A stretch of DNA of 64,000 nt from Cesiribacteraceae bacterium YIM B00369 (GTDB lineage Bacteria > Bacteroidota > Bacteroidia > Cytophagales > Cyclobacteriaceae): the NCBI GenBank assembly GCA_017948555.1, contig JAFMYY010000025.1:29933-93932 (forward strand), in the 5' to 3' direction. Under the pieces are notes generated by a model that worked only from the letters and a program-made list of their open reading frames with translations, was not told the origin of the DNA and did no database searches. Positions 9,701 through 17,152 of this stretch are shown piece after piece (position 1 is the stretch's first letter; each line of letters begins with the position of its first letter). Both the position numbers and the translations under genes were made by a program.

Positions 9701-9836
9701 TCAAAAACACTTATTTGGCATGTATTTCGACACCTTTACTTTCAATGTAATGGTTATCTGGCTCATGACAGCCATCTTATATGCTACCCTGTATTTCGAA
9801 GCCTTAAAAAGATTTTTGGGAATTTTCAGCAAATAA
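6738..9836 (+). CDS. ABCG-type transporter, ATPase fused to permease, with N-terminal TerB-like domain
   Basis: A 1032-residue protein. Residues about 1-150 are helical and resemble TerB-like domains, with an acidic stretch near 57-70. A beta-rich linker of about 100 residues follows, then an ABC ATPase: Walker A GASGAGKTT near residue 303, signature ISGGQRKRLN near 407 and Walker B VLFVDEPTSGL near 428. The order ATPase then permease and the sequence GGQRKR are typical of ABCG/White-type half transporters. About five hydrophobic helices lie between 600 and 765, then some 230 hydrophilic residues that should be extracytoplasmic, then a last helix near 1000-1020. The cargo is unknown. Its place right after a SiaB-SiaC pair suggests, but does not prove, regulation by that switch. 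Confidence 0.88.
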   Translation: MSEEILKALTQLFAIITKQDGGVTEIERKFVISFFQQELDQDSVKEYLELYDKFVGYNQEEEDEDEEQKQKKARKLTSVRDSVKTLAICKKINKTLTQKQKVVVLIKILELVASDKNFTPQRMEIIDTISTVFKFKKEEYKLIESFVLSENSKSLNFEDILVVNSGIEGLLADTGVTPSEPAAQENLKKYIHTELKGELIFMKVNSVDMYFVQYQGKEELVLNGFIMKPKQVYLYSHGSTVKTPKGAALYYSDVTSQFNLEAVHAKLSFNAYDLAFRFANGDTGLRNINISEGPGNLIGIMGASGAGKTTLLNVLAGIEKPSEGQILINGYNLHTEKEKLQGVIGYVSQDDLLIEELTVYQNLFYNAKLCFAGTSDEELHKRVIATLESLGLEQRKDLKVGSVLDKTISGGQRKRLNIALELIREPAVLFVDEPTSGLSSRDSENVIDLLKELSLKGKLIFVVIHQPSSDIYKMFDKMYIMDTGGFPIYYGNPVEAVTYFKKATNQVDSDRGQCPTCSNVNPEQIFNIIEAKVVDEYGQLTNKRKVNPMQWHDQFSEKFRIDKVDDLKDLPPQGLSLPSRLKQTLIFTTRDTLAKLGNKQYLLINLLEAPLLALILSFIIRYHTREEYFFRFNENIPAYIMMAIVVCLFMGLSISAEEIIRDRKILKRESFLNLSWNSYLTSKLLILFTLSAIQAFTFVLIGNLVLEIKGMILPFWLVLFSVSCMANVLGLNISSAFNSAVTVYIMIPLLLIPQMILSGLLFPFDKLNNTISNRGKVPVVADMMASRWAYEAMATYQFKYNDFNAPSYQFEQQAKMADFKSNYLVGKLNETLSFIRKNNQSENDSIKGLVAAKFRVLQNEVSKEPFQKGLEQFNIRELKAGEINAANSEMLEAYLENLRLHYLGVYQLAETKLEQLTLLRGKMEPDFEVNKYKNLYFSESLSDLVRNVGTEDRIIEGDGEFLQLIDPVYNVPDTPANPLDYRAHFFAPQKHLFGMYFDTFTFNVMVIWLMTAILYATLYFEALKRFLGIFSK

Positions 9837-9886
9837 ACTCCCAAAGCCTGAAAAACTACAAGTGTACCAAAACCGGGGTTTTAACA

Positions 9887-9917
9887 TTGGTTAATATGTG
9901 TGTTATTAATAATTTTG
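9887..9917 (+). promoter_or_regulatory. Bacteroidota-type promoter for the lipoprotein gene
   Basis: TTG at 9887-9889 and TAATTTTG at 9910-9917 are separated by 20 bp and fit the Bacteroidota -33/-7 consensus. Transcription would begin near 9921-9924, which leaves only a few bases before the ATG at 9929 and therefore favours the second ATG at 9938 as translation start. Confidence 0.5.
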
Positions 9918-9937
9918 CTTAATCTGAAATGAATTAC

Positions 9938-10840
9938 ATGAAAAAATTTTCACTGATAGCGCTGCTCCTGGCATCCTTTTGGTCCTGCGATTCAAGTAAA
10001 GCACCCAGCGCCGAAGCTTACATGGAAGCCCTCGACAGTACCCGACTGGCACAGCCGGAGATCTCTGAAGAGGTGATCTCGGACATCCTTCAACAAATAC
10101 CTTCCCCACTGGAAATTTCAGTGTTGCTCAAGGAATCCGGTACTAAGTATGACCAGACTATGTTGAATGATCCGAAGAAAACAAAGTCTTATAATACTAA
10201 TTACGAAAAGGCAATTAATTTAGGGATTTATGGCACAGACCTGGGATATACCAACATTTACGAACAGAACCAGGATGCTATCTTCTACCTGAACTCTATT
10301 AAGGAGTTAGCAGATGAATTAAGCATTGGACAGTTTTTTGATTTTGGAACAATTAAGAGGCTGGCGACGAACAGCAGCAACCTGGACTCTCTGTTGTACC
10401 TTACAACAAAAAACTTCAATAATATTAATGCTTATCTGCAAAACCAGAAGCGTTCCAACCTGAGCATATTAATACTGACAGGTGGCTGGCTTGAGGCCCT
10501 CCATATAACCTGTAAGGTAGCTGAGAAAAACCCGAATAACAAGGTATTGATTGAGCGTATTGGTGAGCAGAAAGTTATTATGGACAATATTATGCTCCTT
10601 CTAAGCTTTTACAGCGAAAGTAATTCCAGCATGGCTCAGTATATGACTGAATTGAAACCGCTGGCGGAGGCTTATGCCAAGGTGCAGATTGTAAGAACCT
10701 ATGCTGAACCTACCTTTGTGGAAGTAGATGGAATGCTGGTTGTACAGGACAACAGCACCAGTGAAGTAAAAATTACTCCGGAGAACCTTCTGGAAATAAC
10801 TTCCAAAACTCAATCAATCAGAAAAAACATTATTAAATAA
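9938..10840 (+). CDS. Predicted lipoprotein of unknown function
   Basis: From the chosen ATG the protein has 300 residues and begins with a lipoprotein signal, MKKFSLIALLLASFWSC, with the lipid-bearing Cys at residue 17. The ATG three codons upstream (9929) is possible but lies too near the promoter. The mature part is mostly helical, rich in Asn, Leu and Ser, with no motif I recognise. It follows the ABCG transporter by about 100 bp but has its own promoter, and it is 9 bp ahead of a small secreted protein. A role in the cell envelope linked to the transporter is only a guess. Confidence 0.75.
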   Translation: MKKFSLIALLLASFWSCDSSKAPSAEAYMEALDSTRLAQPEISEEVISDILQQIPSPLEISVLLKESGTKYDQTMLNDPKKTKSYNTNYEKAINLGIYGTDLGYTNIYEQNQDAIFYLNSIKELADELSIGQFFDFGTIKRLATNSSNLDSLLYLTTKNFNNINAYLQNQKRSNLSILILTGGWLEALHITCKVAEKNPNNKVLIERIGEQKVIMDNIMLLLSFYSESNSSMAQYMTELKPLAEAYAKVQIVRTYAEPTFVEVDGMLVVQDNSTSEVKITPENLLEITSKTQSIRKNIIK

Positions 10841-10849
10841 ACCCCGATC

Positions 10850-11281
10850 ATGAAGAAAGTTTTCCTAACCTTCAGCCTGTTTGCATTTTTCCTTTTGGCT
10901 GGCAATATGGCTCAGGCTCAGTGTAGTGCATCGGAACTTGCTGATAACTGTATAACCCAGCTGAACGATGGTTTCAATTTTGTAAAAAGCTTCCCTGTTG
11001 ACGGAGAGAACGGAGGAAAAGGCAAAATAGAATATTCATACGTATTTGCTAAAGGCACGGAGTATTCTATTAATATATGTACCAGCGGCGATAATCCCGA
11101 CGGTATAGTGGTTAGTCTTTATGACTCAAACCGCCGTAAATTAACCACCAATGCAGCAAACGGCAAAGTATTTAAAGGCCTCCGTTATAATTGCAACTCT
11201 ACAGGAATCTATTACATTACTTTTACCTTCGATGGGTCCACACAGCACTGCGGTGGCAGTGTATTAGGATTTAAAAGATAA
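10850..11281 (+). CDS. Small secreted cysteine-containing protein of unknown function
   Basis: A 143-residue protein with a clear Sec signal peptide (MKKVFLTFSLFAFFLLAG...AQAQ, cleavage near residue 24). The mature 119 residues carry six Cys and look beta-rich, with alternating strands and many Gly, Asn and Asp, as in small jelly-roll or pre-peptidase C-terminal-like domains that bind surfaces. No catalytic motif is seen. It starts 9 bp after the lipoprotein gene and is probably co-transcribed with it. A hairpin with a T-rich tail lies 40 bp after its stop. Function unknown. Confidence 0.72.
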   Translation: MKKVFLTFSLFAFFLLAGNMAQAQCSASELADNCITQLNDGFNFVKSFPVDGENGGKGKIEYSYVFAKGTEYSINICTSGDNPDGIVVSLYDSNRRKLTTNAANGKVFKGLRYNCNSTGIYYITFTFDGSTQHCGGSVLGFKR

Positions 11282-11320
11282 AAGAACGATACAGCAGCAA
11301 CTATTTCATTTAAATTCCGG

Positions 11321-11350
11321 GCGGGTACTTTGTACCTGCCTTTCTTTTTG
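11321..11350 (+). terminator. Terminator after the secreted protein gene
   Basis: An 8-bp stem (GCGGGTAC with GTACCTGC, one G-T pair) with a 3-base loop is followed by CTTTCTTTTT. It fits a rho-independent terminator for the lipoprotein/secreted protein pair. Confidence 0.5.
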
Positions 11351-11621
11351 ACAGGAGTTACACCTTTTTCTGTTAAAATGCACAGGAGGCATAAGTATTT
11401 CCTCCATATCGCTTTCCCGATACTTAATGATAAAGTTCAACGGAAAAAAATCAGCAATAAAATATGCTGATTTTGCCTCTTTCATGATCCCCGGGGAACT
11501 CACAAACTGAATACTTCACCTGGAATAATAACTTTTTCAGCTAAACATGAAACAAATAAACAAGTATTAAAAACCAGCTTTTTAACTTAAAAACAGGAAG
11601 CGGAAAATTGAAAAGAATCTG

Positions 11622-11629
11622 TAAATTTG
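11622..11629 (+). promoter_or_regulatory. Possible -7 box for the second phosphatase gene
   Basis: TAAATTTG matches the TAnnTTTG consensus but no TTG is found at the expected distance, so this is weak. It would give a leader of about 100 bases. Confidence 0.25.
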
Positions 11630-11739
11630 AAATATCTTGCCTGAAGGAATCAATTACGAACAGTTTACTTTTAATTATTCGCCTTACCAGCAAATCAGTT
11701 TAGCTTAATCCGGAAAACAATAACAAGACAGGATCCCAA

Positions 11740-13611
11740 ATGCCCCATTTTTATACAATTTTTAGTTTAATATTCCTGTTGTTGTCCCATTCAGTTCAAT
11801 CTCAAAGTCCTGTTTTTAAAGTGGAGGGAACTGTTCTTGGTTTTGAGCAAGCTCCAAGTCAGGGAATTCTAAAAAAAAATAAGCCTGTAACGGTACAGGG
11901 TACTTTGGAAAATGCCACCATAAAAATTTATTTGAAAGATAAATTAGTTCAGAAAACATACTCAGATGAGAAAGGGATTTTTCAGTTAAACTTAAATTTT
12001 GATAAATTTTACAAACTCGAGGTTTCAAGGAAAGGGCATAATAAAAACCACATAATTATTGATACCCGTGCCTTCCCTGAAAAAATAAAAAAGGGAGGAT
12101 TTATCTTTAAAGGGGCTGAGTTTTTGCTGAATAGTTATACGAATGGTGATGACAGGGGCCTGGACAAAAATATTGGCCGCTTATATTTTAATCCCGGCCG
12201 GAAAGAGTTAGTTCTTGAATCTTTCCTGAAAGATGAAAGTACAGGCATTTTCAGCTCTTCCAGCCAGCCTGATGCCTCTGAGGAATTACTGGCGCGTGCC
12301 ATTGCAAAAAACAATGAACGGCTTAGATTTTATACTCCTCTTCAAAGGCCTCAGCAAAAACAACCTGTCACAGAATCTCCTGTTACAGATAGCCAACCCG
12401 TCCGTAAACCTGCAGATAACAGACAGGAAAAAGAAATGGACATCGACTTAATAGCTGAAAAGGAAGATAAGCTTACCATTCCTAAAGATTTTAACCTTCC
12501 CTCGGTTGTATTAAGGCCTGATGAAGACCTCCTACGGATTCAGGAAGATGCCATCCGCAGAGAAAGGGAACAACTAACGATTTACAGACTTCGCATTAAA
12601 ACACAGGAAGACAGTCTGGAAATTATCAGAAGAGAACAGGAAATTGAACTGGCAGAGAAAAACATTGCCGAGGCAAGATTCCTGATCTCTACCCAAAAAG
12701 AAAAGCTTGCTGCCCAGCAGGAAAAAATGTTTCTGCTGATTTCTCTCCTCACCTTGCTTTCATGCTCATCATTTCTTGTATTCTTTTATTTCCGGCAAAA
12801 GCAAAAGGTGAGCCAGCTAATGGAATCCAAGAACAAACAAATAACGGATAGTATAAACTATGCCCGCCGCATTCAACAGTCTATCCTGATCAGTGAAAAC
12901 ACACTGCAACAGTATTTCTCTGAATCCTTCGTTTTTTTGCAGCCAAAAGCAATAGTAAGCGGAGATTTTTACTTTGTGGCCCCAATAGGAAATAAATTTA
13001 TTTTAGCTGTTGCAGATTGTACCGGCCACGGTGTACCCGGAGCATTTATGTCGCTCATCGGCTACAGATTACTGCGGGAAATTGTGGTGGAAAAAGGAAT
13101 TCATGATCCTGCTCAGGTTCTTAGCTGCCTCCATAATGGCATAAATGAATCTCTGAATCAAACAGAAGACAAAGAAAACTCACAGGATGGAATGGATATT
13201 GCAATTTGCCTGATCGACCCTGAAGCCAAAACCCTTGTTTTTGCAGGTGCAATGAACCCTGCTTATCTTATTTTTAATCAGGAACTGAATGTATTACAGG
13301 CTGATGTAAGTTCAGTAGGTGGTAAAACACTTCGTCCCCGAAATGAGGGTGAGCAAAAAAAGTTTTCAAATAAAGCATGCCAGTATAATCCAGGCTGTAT
13401 GCTGTACCTGTTTACAGATGGATATATGGATCAGTTTGGGGGAGGACAGGACCAGAAGTTTAACACCCGAAGGTTTAAACAAATGCTGATGGATATTCAA
13501 CCTCTTTCAGCAGGAGAACAAAAGGAAATTATTTCCGGAACCCTGCAGGAATGGAAACGGAACACACCACAAACGGATGACATTCTTATGTTGGGAATCC
13601 GGCTTACTTAA
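11740..13611 (+). CDS. Secreted-sensor SpoIIE/PP2C-type phosphatase (second SiaA-like)
   Basis: A 623-residue protein with a signal peptide (about 1-21), a beta-sandwich of the carboxypeptidase-regulatory type (about 25-110), a variable Pro/Gln-rich stretch, a long coiled coil (about 265-328), one membrane helix (about 330-352) and a cytoplasmic PP2C/SpoIIE domain (about 365-623). Phosphatase motifs are intact: VSGDFYF, DCTGHGVPGAFM, LFTDGYMDQFGG and QTDDILM. It probably passes an extracytoplasmic signal through the coiled coil to the phosphatase. It converges on a SiaC-like gene, with 1 bp between the stops, and a tandem SiaB-like gene beyond it, so the three make a second kinase/phosphatase/switch set. 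The phosphatase domain resembles that of the 1144-residue protein at 2192, which points to duplication. Confidence 0.88.
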   Translation: MPHFYTIFSLIFLLLSHSVQSQSPVFKVEGTVLGFEQAPSQGILKKNKPVTVQGTLENATIKIYLKDKLVQKTYSDEKGIFQLNLNFDKFYKLEVSRKGHNKNHIIIDTRAFPEKIKKGGFIFKGAEFLLNSYTNGDDRGLDKNIGRLYFNPGRKELVLESFLKDESTGIFSSSSQPDASEELLARAIAKNNERLRFYTPLQRPQQKQPVTESPVTDSQPVRKPADNRQEKEMDIDLIAEKEDKLTIPKDFNLPSVVLRPDEDLLRIQEDAIRREREQLTIYRLRIKTQEDSLEIIRREQEIELAEKNIAEARFLISTQKEKLAAQQEKMFLLISLLTLLSCSSFLVFFYFRQKQKVSQLMESKNKQITDSINYARRIQQSILISENTLQQYFSESFVFLQPKAIVSGDFYFVAPIGNKFILAVADCTGHGVPGAFMSLIGYRLLREIVVEKGIHDPAQVLSCLHNGINESLNQTEDKENSQDGMDIAICLIDPEAKTLVFAGAMNPAYLIFNQELNVLQADVSSVGGKTLRPRNEGEQKKFSNKACQYNPGCMLYLFTDGYMDQFGGGQDQKFNTRRFKQMLMDIQPLSAGEQKEIISGTLQEWKRNTPQTDDILMLGIRLT

Positions 13612-13612
13612 T

Positions 13613-14014
13613 TTAACAGGAAAAACTTACCAGATTAAAAGGTAATTCAACTATACTTTCCAATTCACGGCCTTTCATCTCCATTAATTCATCATCTTCA
13701 TTGTAGCTCCAGATTACCACTACATCTTTTCCTTTAAATCTCAGCTCTTCCAGTTTAATTAAAATGGCGAGGATCTGCTTTACAGAACTTGAATTAAAAT
13801 ATTCTAATTCAATTTTCAGGACGGTTTCTTCCGGAGCAAAATTTAAATAAGAATCTATCCAGTCAATAAGGGGCTGGTAAAACATTTCAGCATTTTCAGG
13901 TAGTGACCTGCCTGAGATTTCCAGCTTACCATCTTTCGGGCTGAAATCAACCTTTGGGGTATCTGCCTTCTTTTCCAGAAATATCCCTTTCCCGGTAATT
14001 TGTTTTGTAATCAT
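13613..14014 (-). CDS. SiaC-like regulatory phosphoprotein (DUF1987), second copy
   Basis: This 133-residue protein is a paralogue of the one at 6280: ISGRSLPEN, a W-I-D-S-Y segment, LEYFNSSSVK and an acidic YNEDDELME stretch align. The phospho-acceptor Thr of the first copy (FNT) is replaced by Ser75 (FNS). Ser could still be phosphorylated but may change kinase preference or turnover. It also has a short N-terminal extension. Its start overlaps the stop of the tandem SiaB gene by 4 bp (ATGA), so the two are translationally coupled. It should be the substrate of that kinase and of the convergent phosphatase. Confidence 0.87.
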   Translation of the reverse strand: MITKQITGKGIFLEKKADTPKVDFSPKDGKLEISGRSLPENAEMFYQPLIDWIDSYLNFAPEETVLKIELEYFNSSSVKQILAILIKLEELRFKGKDVVVIWSYNEDDELMEMKGRELESIVELPFNLVSFSC

Positions 14015-15111
14015 ATTTCAATTCCTAGTGTAAAAAATGAAATCTCTTCATCTACAGGCGAAAACCCGAAGCTGAAACGGTTGCTACTATACCGGGCTGT
14101 TTCAATAAGCCCTAAACCGGCACCGCCTTTTTCATTTTTTGATGGTTTCAACAATTCTTTCCTGTATAATTGCTTTAGTGTTTCCTGATCCATCCGGTTC
14201 AGTGCCTCTAAATGCTCCTTCAGAAAAGACATATCTTTATTCTTCACAAAATTCCCTGTGTAAACTGCATACCCGTTTCCTTGTGCAGCAATCAGCAGCA
14301 GCCCTTCCTGCCTCCCGTCTGCACCAGTCACAGCGTGTTTAACAATATTCTGGAACATCTCTACCAATACATACATTACCTTTTTTTGCAAAAGTCTCGT
14401 TACAGAAACATTGCTAAGGTTATTTTCCAGAATATCCACTATGGGCAGCATCCCATCCTGAGAAAAATCACTTTTATACAGCAGCAGCACATTTTCTTCC
14501 AACAAACGATTGTACATTTCCTGCACATGAGTTAAGCTGAAATTATCTGCCTGCACAGACTCTTTCTCACAAAAAGAAAGCTGCATAAAAAACATAGAAA
14601 AGAGCTTGTTTAACGAAAGAAAATCAAAGGCAAACCTTTGCTTCGATTTACGGGCCATTTCTATAAGACCTAAACCTGCCCCCCCTTTTCCTGAAAAGCC
14701 CGGAGCAGGAAGCAACTTAAGGTATAACTGCCGCAATTCCTGCTGGCTAAGCTCATTAAGATTGCCTAATTGATCCCTGAGCTCCTTTCCTTTATTTTTA
14801 TTTATCAGGTTTGCTGATCCAATAAAATAATTATGCTCATAATTCCGGATCATAAACATGCTGGGCATGTAAACCTCCCCTGGCCTTTCTTCAGGATTTT
14901 CCTTGTGCCGGATAAGATTCTGGAAACACTCCGAAATGGCAACTGAAACTCTTTTTCTTATCCGCTCAAGATCTAACCGGCTCTTTATGTTTTCATCAGA
15001 TAGGCTAATCAGCTTATCTGTTATATTATCATGAGTAATTCCCTGATAAAAAAGGCTCAGGTTATCTGATCGTAATAAACGATAAAAGTCATGTACCCTG
15101 TTTTGCAGCAT
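14011..15111 (-). CDS. Tandem SiaB-like kinase (two DUF6272-type domains fused)
   Basis: The 366-residue protein contains two complete SiaB-like domains, about 1-180 and 190-366. Each has an N-box of the form E-x3-N-x3-H (Glu61/Asn65/His69 and Glu251/Asn255/His259) and a glycine-rich lid GGAGLG (143-148 and 329-334). The single-copy SiaB at 5710 has 180 residues, so this is a head-to-tail fusion with no obvious loss in either half. Both may bind ATP, or one may regulate the other. The second half is closer to the SiaB at 5710 by eye (both share FQN/LQNIVKH and ENEKGG/SEKGG). It overlaps the downstream siaC-like gene by 4 bp. Confidence 0.85.
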   Translation of the reverse strand: MLQNRVHDFYRLLRSDNLSLFYQGITHDNITDKLISLSDENIKSRLDLERIRKRVSVAISECFQNLIRHKENPEERPGEVYMPSMFMIRNYEHNYFIGSANLINKNKGKELRDQLGNLNELSQQELRQLYLKLLPAPGFSGKGGAGLGLIEMARKSKQRFAFDFLSLNKLFSMFFMQLSFCEKESVQADNFSLTHVQEMYNRLLEENVLLLYKSDFSQDGMLPIVDILENNLSNVSVTRLLQKKVMYVLVEMFQNIVKHAVTGADGRQEGLLLIAAQGNGYAVYTGNFVKNKDMSFLKEHLEALNRMDQETLKQLYRKELLKPSKNEKGGAGLGLIETARYSSNRFSFGFSPVDEEISFFTLGIEI

Positions 15112-15206
15112 TAGTTAAGCAGCACCTTCCTGCTTTTGAAAAATTTGTAAACATCTAAACCTGCCTTTTCCCTGAACACAATTTTTCAATAAAGTGCATA
15201 CCTAAA

Positions 15207-15225
15207 AATACAAAATATTTGTATT
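15207..15225. repeat. Inverted repeat upstream of the tandem SiaB gene
   Basis: Eight-base arms AATACAAA and TTTGTATT flank a 3-base centre about 100 bp before the start of the minus-strand kinase gene. It could be an operator or part of the promoter region. Confidence 0.4.
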
Positions 15226-15335
15226 ACACCTAGCATTTTCACATTTATTTTAAAAAATTAATTACAATTGTTATATAAAAGACTGACACTCAAAAGCATT
15301 CTTACCCATTGATTCCCAACAAAAAAAACCTTTTA

Positions 15336-16100
15336 TTAACTATGCTCCACATTTCTCTGTACAAGGGTTGCATTTGCCTGGGCAGTAGCCAACACCACAA
15401 GATCGCTGATATTTACATGTGCAGGTCTGCTTATCAGAAAGGATAAAATTTCTGCTATATCCTCTGCCCGCAGTGGCTGAACTCCTTCATACACTTTTTT
15501 TGCCCTTTCTTTATCTCCCTTAAACCGTACTTCCGAAAACTCAGTTTCAACCATTCCCGGATGAATACCACTCACTTTGATGTTGTATGGATTCAGGTCC
15601 TGCAACATTCCTTTAGTGATGGCATCCACCGCATGTTTTGAGGCGCAGTATACATTACCTTTAGGGTATACTTCTTTGGCTGCTATGGAACCTATATTAA
15701 TTATATGTCCCTCCTTCCTTTCCATCATTTGTGGTATAATGGCCCTGCTTACATATAAAAGTCCTTTTACATTTATATCGATCATGGCATCCCAGTCATC
15801 CGGATTTCCTTCACCAATGGGCTCTAACCCATGGGCATTGCCTGCATTATTAATTAAAACATGTATAGCATGAAAATCTTCGGGCAGGCTCTGAAGTGCC
15901 TTCTCCACCGCATTCCTGTCCCTTACATCAAAGGTAAGCAGGTGTACTTCCGCAAGTCCGTTAAGTTCTTCCTGAAGGCTATTAAGCCGTTCCTCACGCC
16001 GCCCACATATTATCAGGCGGTTTCCCTCTCTCCCCAGTACCTGTGCTGCTGCACGGCCAATTCCTGAACTTGCTCCGGTTATTAATATCGTTTTTTTCAT
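15336..16100 (-). CDS. SDR-family NAD(P)-dependent oxidoreductase
   Basis: A 254-residue classical short-chain dehydrogenase. The cofactor loop TGASSGIGRA is near residue 7, the structural NNAG motif near residue 87, the catalytic Ser lies in IGSIAAK and the Tyr-Lys pair is YCASK. Arg residues after the second strand (CGRREERL) suggest NADP(H). By overall pattern it is like the YdfG group that oxidises 3-hydroxy acids and serine, but the substrate cannot be read from sequence. It stands alone between the signalling module and the ubiE-porT operon. Confidence 0.9.
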   Translation of the reverse strand: MKKTILITGASSGIGRAAAQVLGREGNRLIICGRREERLNSLQEELNGLAEVHLLTFDVRDRNAVEKALQSLPEDFHAIHVLINNAGNAHGLEPIGEGNPDDWDAMIDINVKGLLYVSRAIIPQMMERKEGHIINIGSIAAKEVYPKGNVYCASKHAVDAITKGMLQDLNPYNIKVSGIHPGMVETEFSEVRFKGDKERAKKVYEGVQPLRAEDIAEILSFLISRPAHVNISDLVVLATAQANATLVQRNVEHS

Positions 16101-16304
16101 AATCTGTACTGTTTATAAAATCCCGGTGTTATTTCCACGTGTTTTACACCTGTGTATAAGTGTGATTGAAATCTAAGTAAGTATAAAAGCTGAATAACTG
16201 CGCCGGTTAAGCTGAAAATATAAATTCATACTGATTTTTCAAAAGCGGCCAGTGACATACCGGCATCCTCATAAATAAATTCAGCAGGCAACATACTTTA
16301 AAAA

Positions 16305-16348
16305 TAAACAAAAAAGGCTTCTTCCTGAAAAACAGAAAGAAGCCTTTT
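16305..16348 (-). terminator. Terminator of the ubiE-porT operon
   Basis: A perfect 12-bp stem (16312-16323 with 16337-16348, AAAAGGCTTCTT/AAGAAGCCTTTT) with a 13-base loop. On the minus strand it ends in TTTTTTGTTT, 40 bp after the porT stop. Confidence 0.75.
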
Positions 16349-16387
16349 CAAAATACAAGGGTACTGGTCCGGAAACCTGCTTTTCTT

Positions 16388-17152
16388 TTAATTGAATATC
16401 AGGTAAAGAGCAATGGACTGTGTACCCATCCGGGAAAAACCCTGCCCGATATCATTTTGCCTGCTACTTAATACATTAACCAGGCCATGAGAGTAACGGA
16501 TTTCAGGAGAAAACTTAAATAAAGGAAAGTAAATATCTGTACCGAAACCAATTTCCATCGACAGGTTATCACCACTGAGTCTGAGACCTTCCTGCTCATT
16601 CTCCTCACGTTGTTTTTTACCTGTTACATCTATAGTAGGTGTAATTCCGCCTACATAAAACATACGGAAGTTCTTACGGCGGGCAGATTTATATTTTAAC
16701 ATCACCGGAAGGTCCACTGTAGTGAAATCTGCGAAAAAATTCTCGTCAGGACTTGTTGCCGGGAAATACTGATAATTTACAGAGTATTGGTAGAACCCTA
16801 CTTTAGGCATTAAGCGTACATCCAGGTACTGCAAAAGGCGAAGGTTGGCCAGGAAACCAATTGAAAAACCCACTCCGGTTGGTGTGGTTACATTTGCAAC
16901 AGTATCAAAAGGTCCGGGGCTTTGCGTAAAAGTATCATCATACTTCAACCTTACCGACGAACTGTGAATTCCCAGTGTAAAACCATAGGTCAGGAGGCGC
17001 TGGTCGTAATCGATCAGGTTTTCCCGGGACTTAAGCACGGAATTCTTTTGACTAAAGGCCGGGCCGGCCAGGAGCAGCAGACCTGCAATAAAAAAAAGGA
17101 TTATTTTCTGCCCTGGTAAATAGAGCTTATCCCAAACGTTAATGGTATGCAT
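16388..17152 (-). CDS. porT: PorT-like outer-membrane beta-barrel protein of type IX secretion
   Basis: A 254-residue protein with an N-terminal signal (hydrophobic IILFFIAGLLLLAG, cleavage after AFSQ near residue 35) and an eight-strand-like barrel with alternating aromatic residues, ending in a terminal LIFN. PorT is needed for T9SS assembly in Porphyromonas gingivalis and for gliding and secretion in Flavobacterium. The sequence is variable in this family, so the call leans on size, barrel pattern and the ubiE-porT neighbourhood that recurs in Bacteroidota. The start overlaps the end of ubiE by 52 bp; no later ATG would keep the signal peptide. Confidence 0.8.
   Translation of the reverse strand: MHTINVWDKLYLPGQKIILFFIAGLLLLAGPAFSQKNSVLKSRENLIDYDQRLLTYGFTLGIHSSSVRLKYDDTFTQSPGPFDTVANVTTPTGVGFSIGFLANLRLLQYLDVRLMPKVGFYQYSVNYQYFPATSPDENFFADFTTVDLPVMLKYKSARRKNFRMFYVGGITPTIDVTGKKQREENEQEGLRLSGDNLSMEIGFGTDIYFPLFKFSPEIRYSHGLVNVLSSRQNDIGQGFSRMGTQSIALYLIFN

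Larger units (their letters stand above)
11282..11739. other. Intergenic stretch of 458 bp
   Basis: No supported gene. It holds a hairpin near 11321-11339 and a -7-like box TAAATTTG at 11622-11629 that may serve the downstream phosphatase gene. The rest is AT-rich and without clear repeats. A 65-codon minus-strand frame at 11306-11503 lacks family features. Confidence 0.5.

Noticed and set aside
11306..11503. 65-codon minus-strand frame in the gap before the second phosphatase gene
   Set aside because: It covers the hairpin after the secreted protein gene and shows no protein-like pattern.
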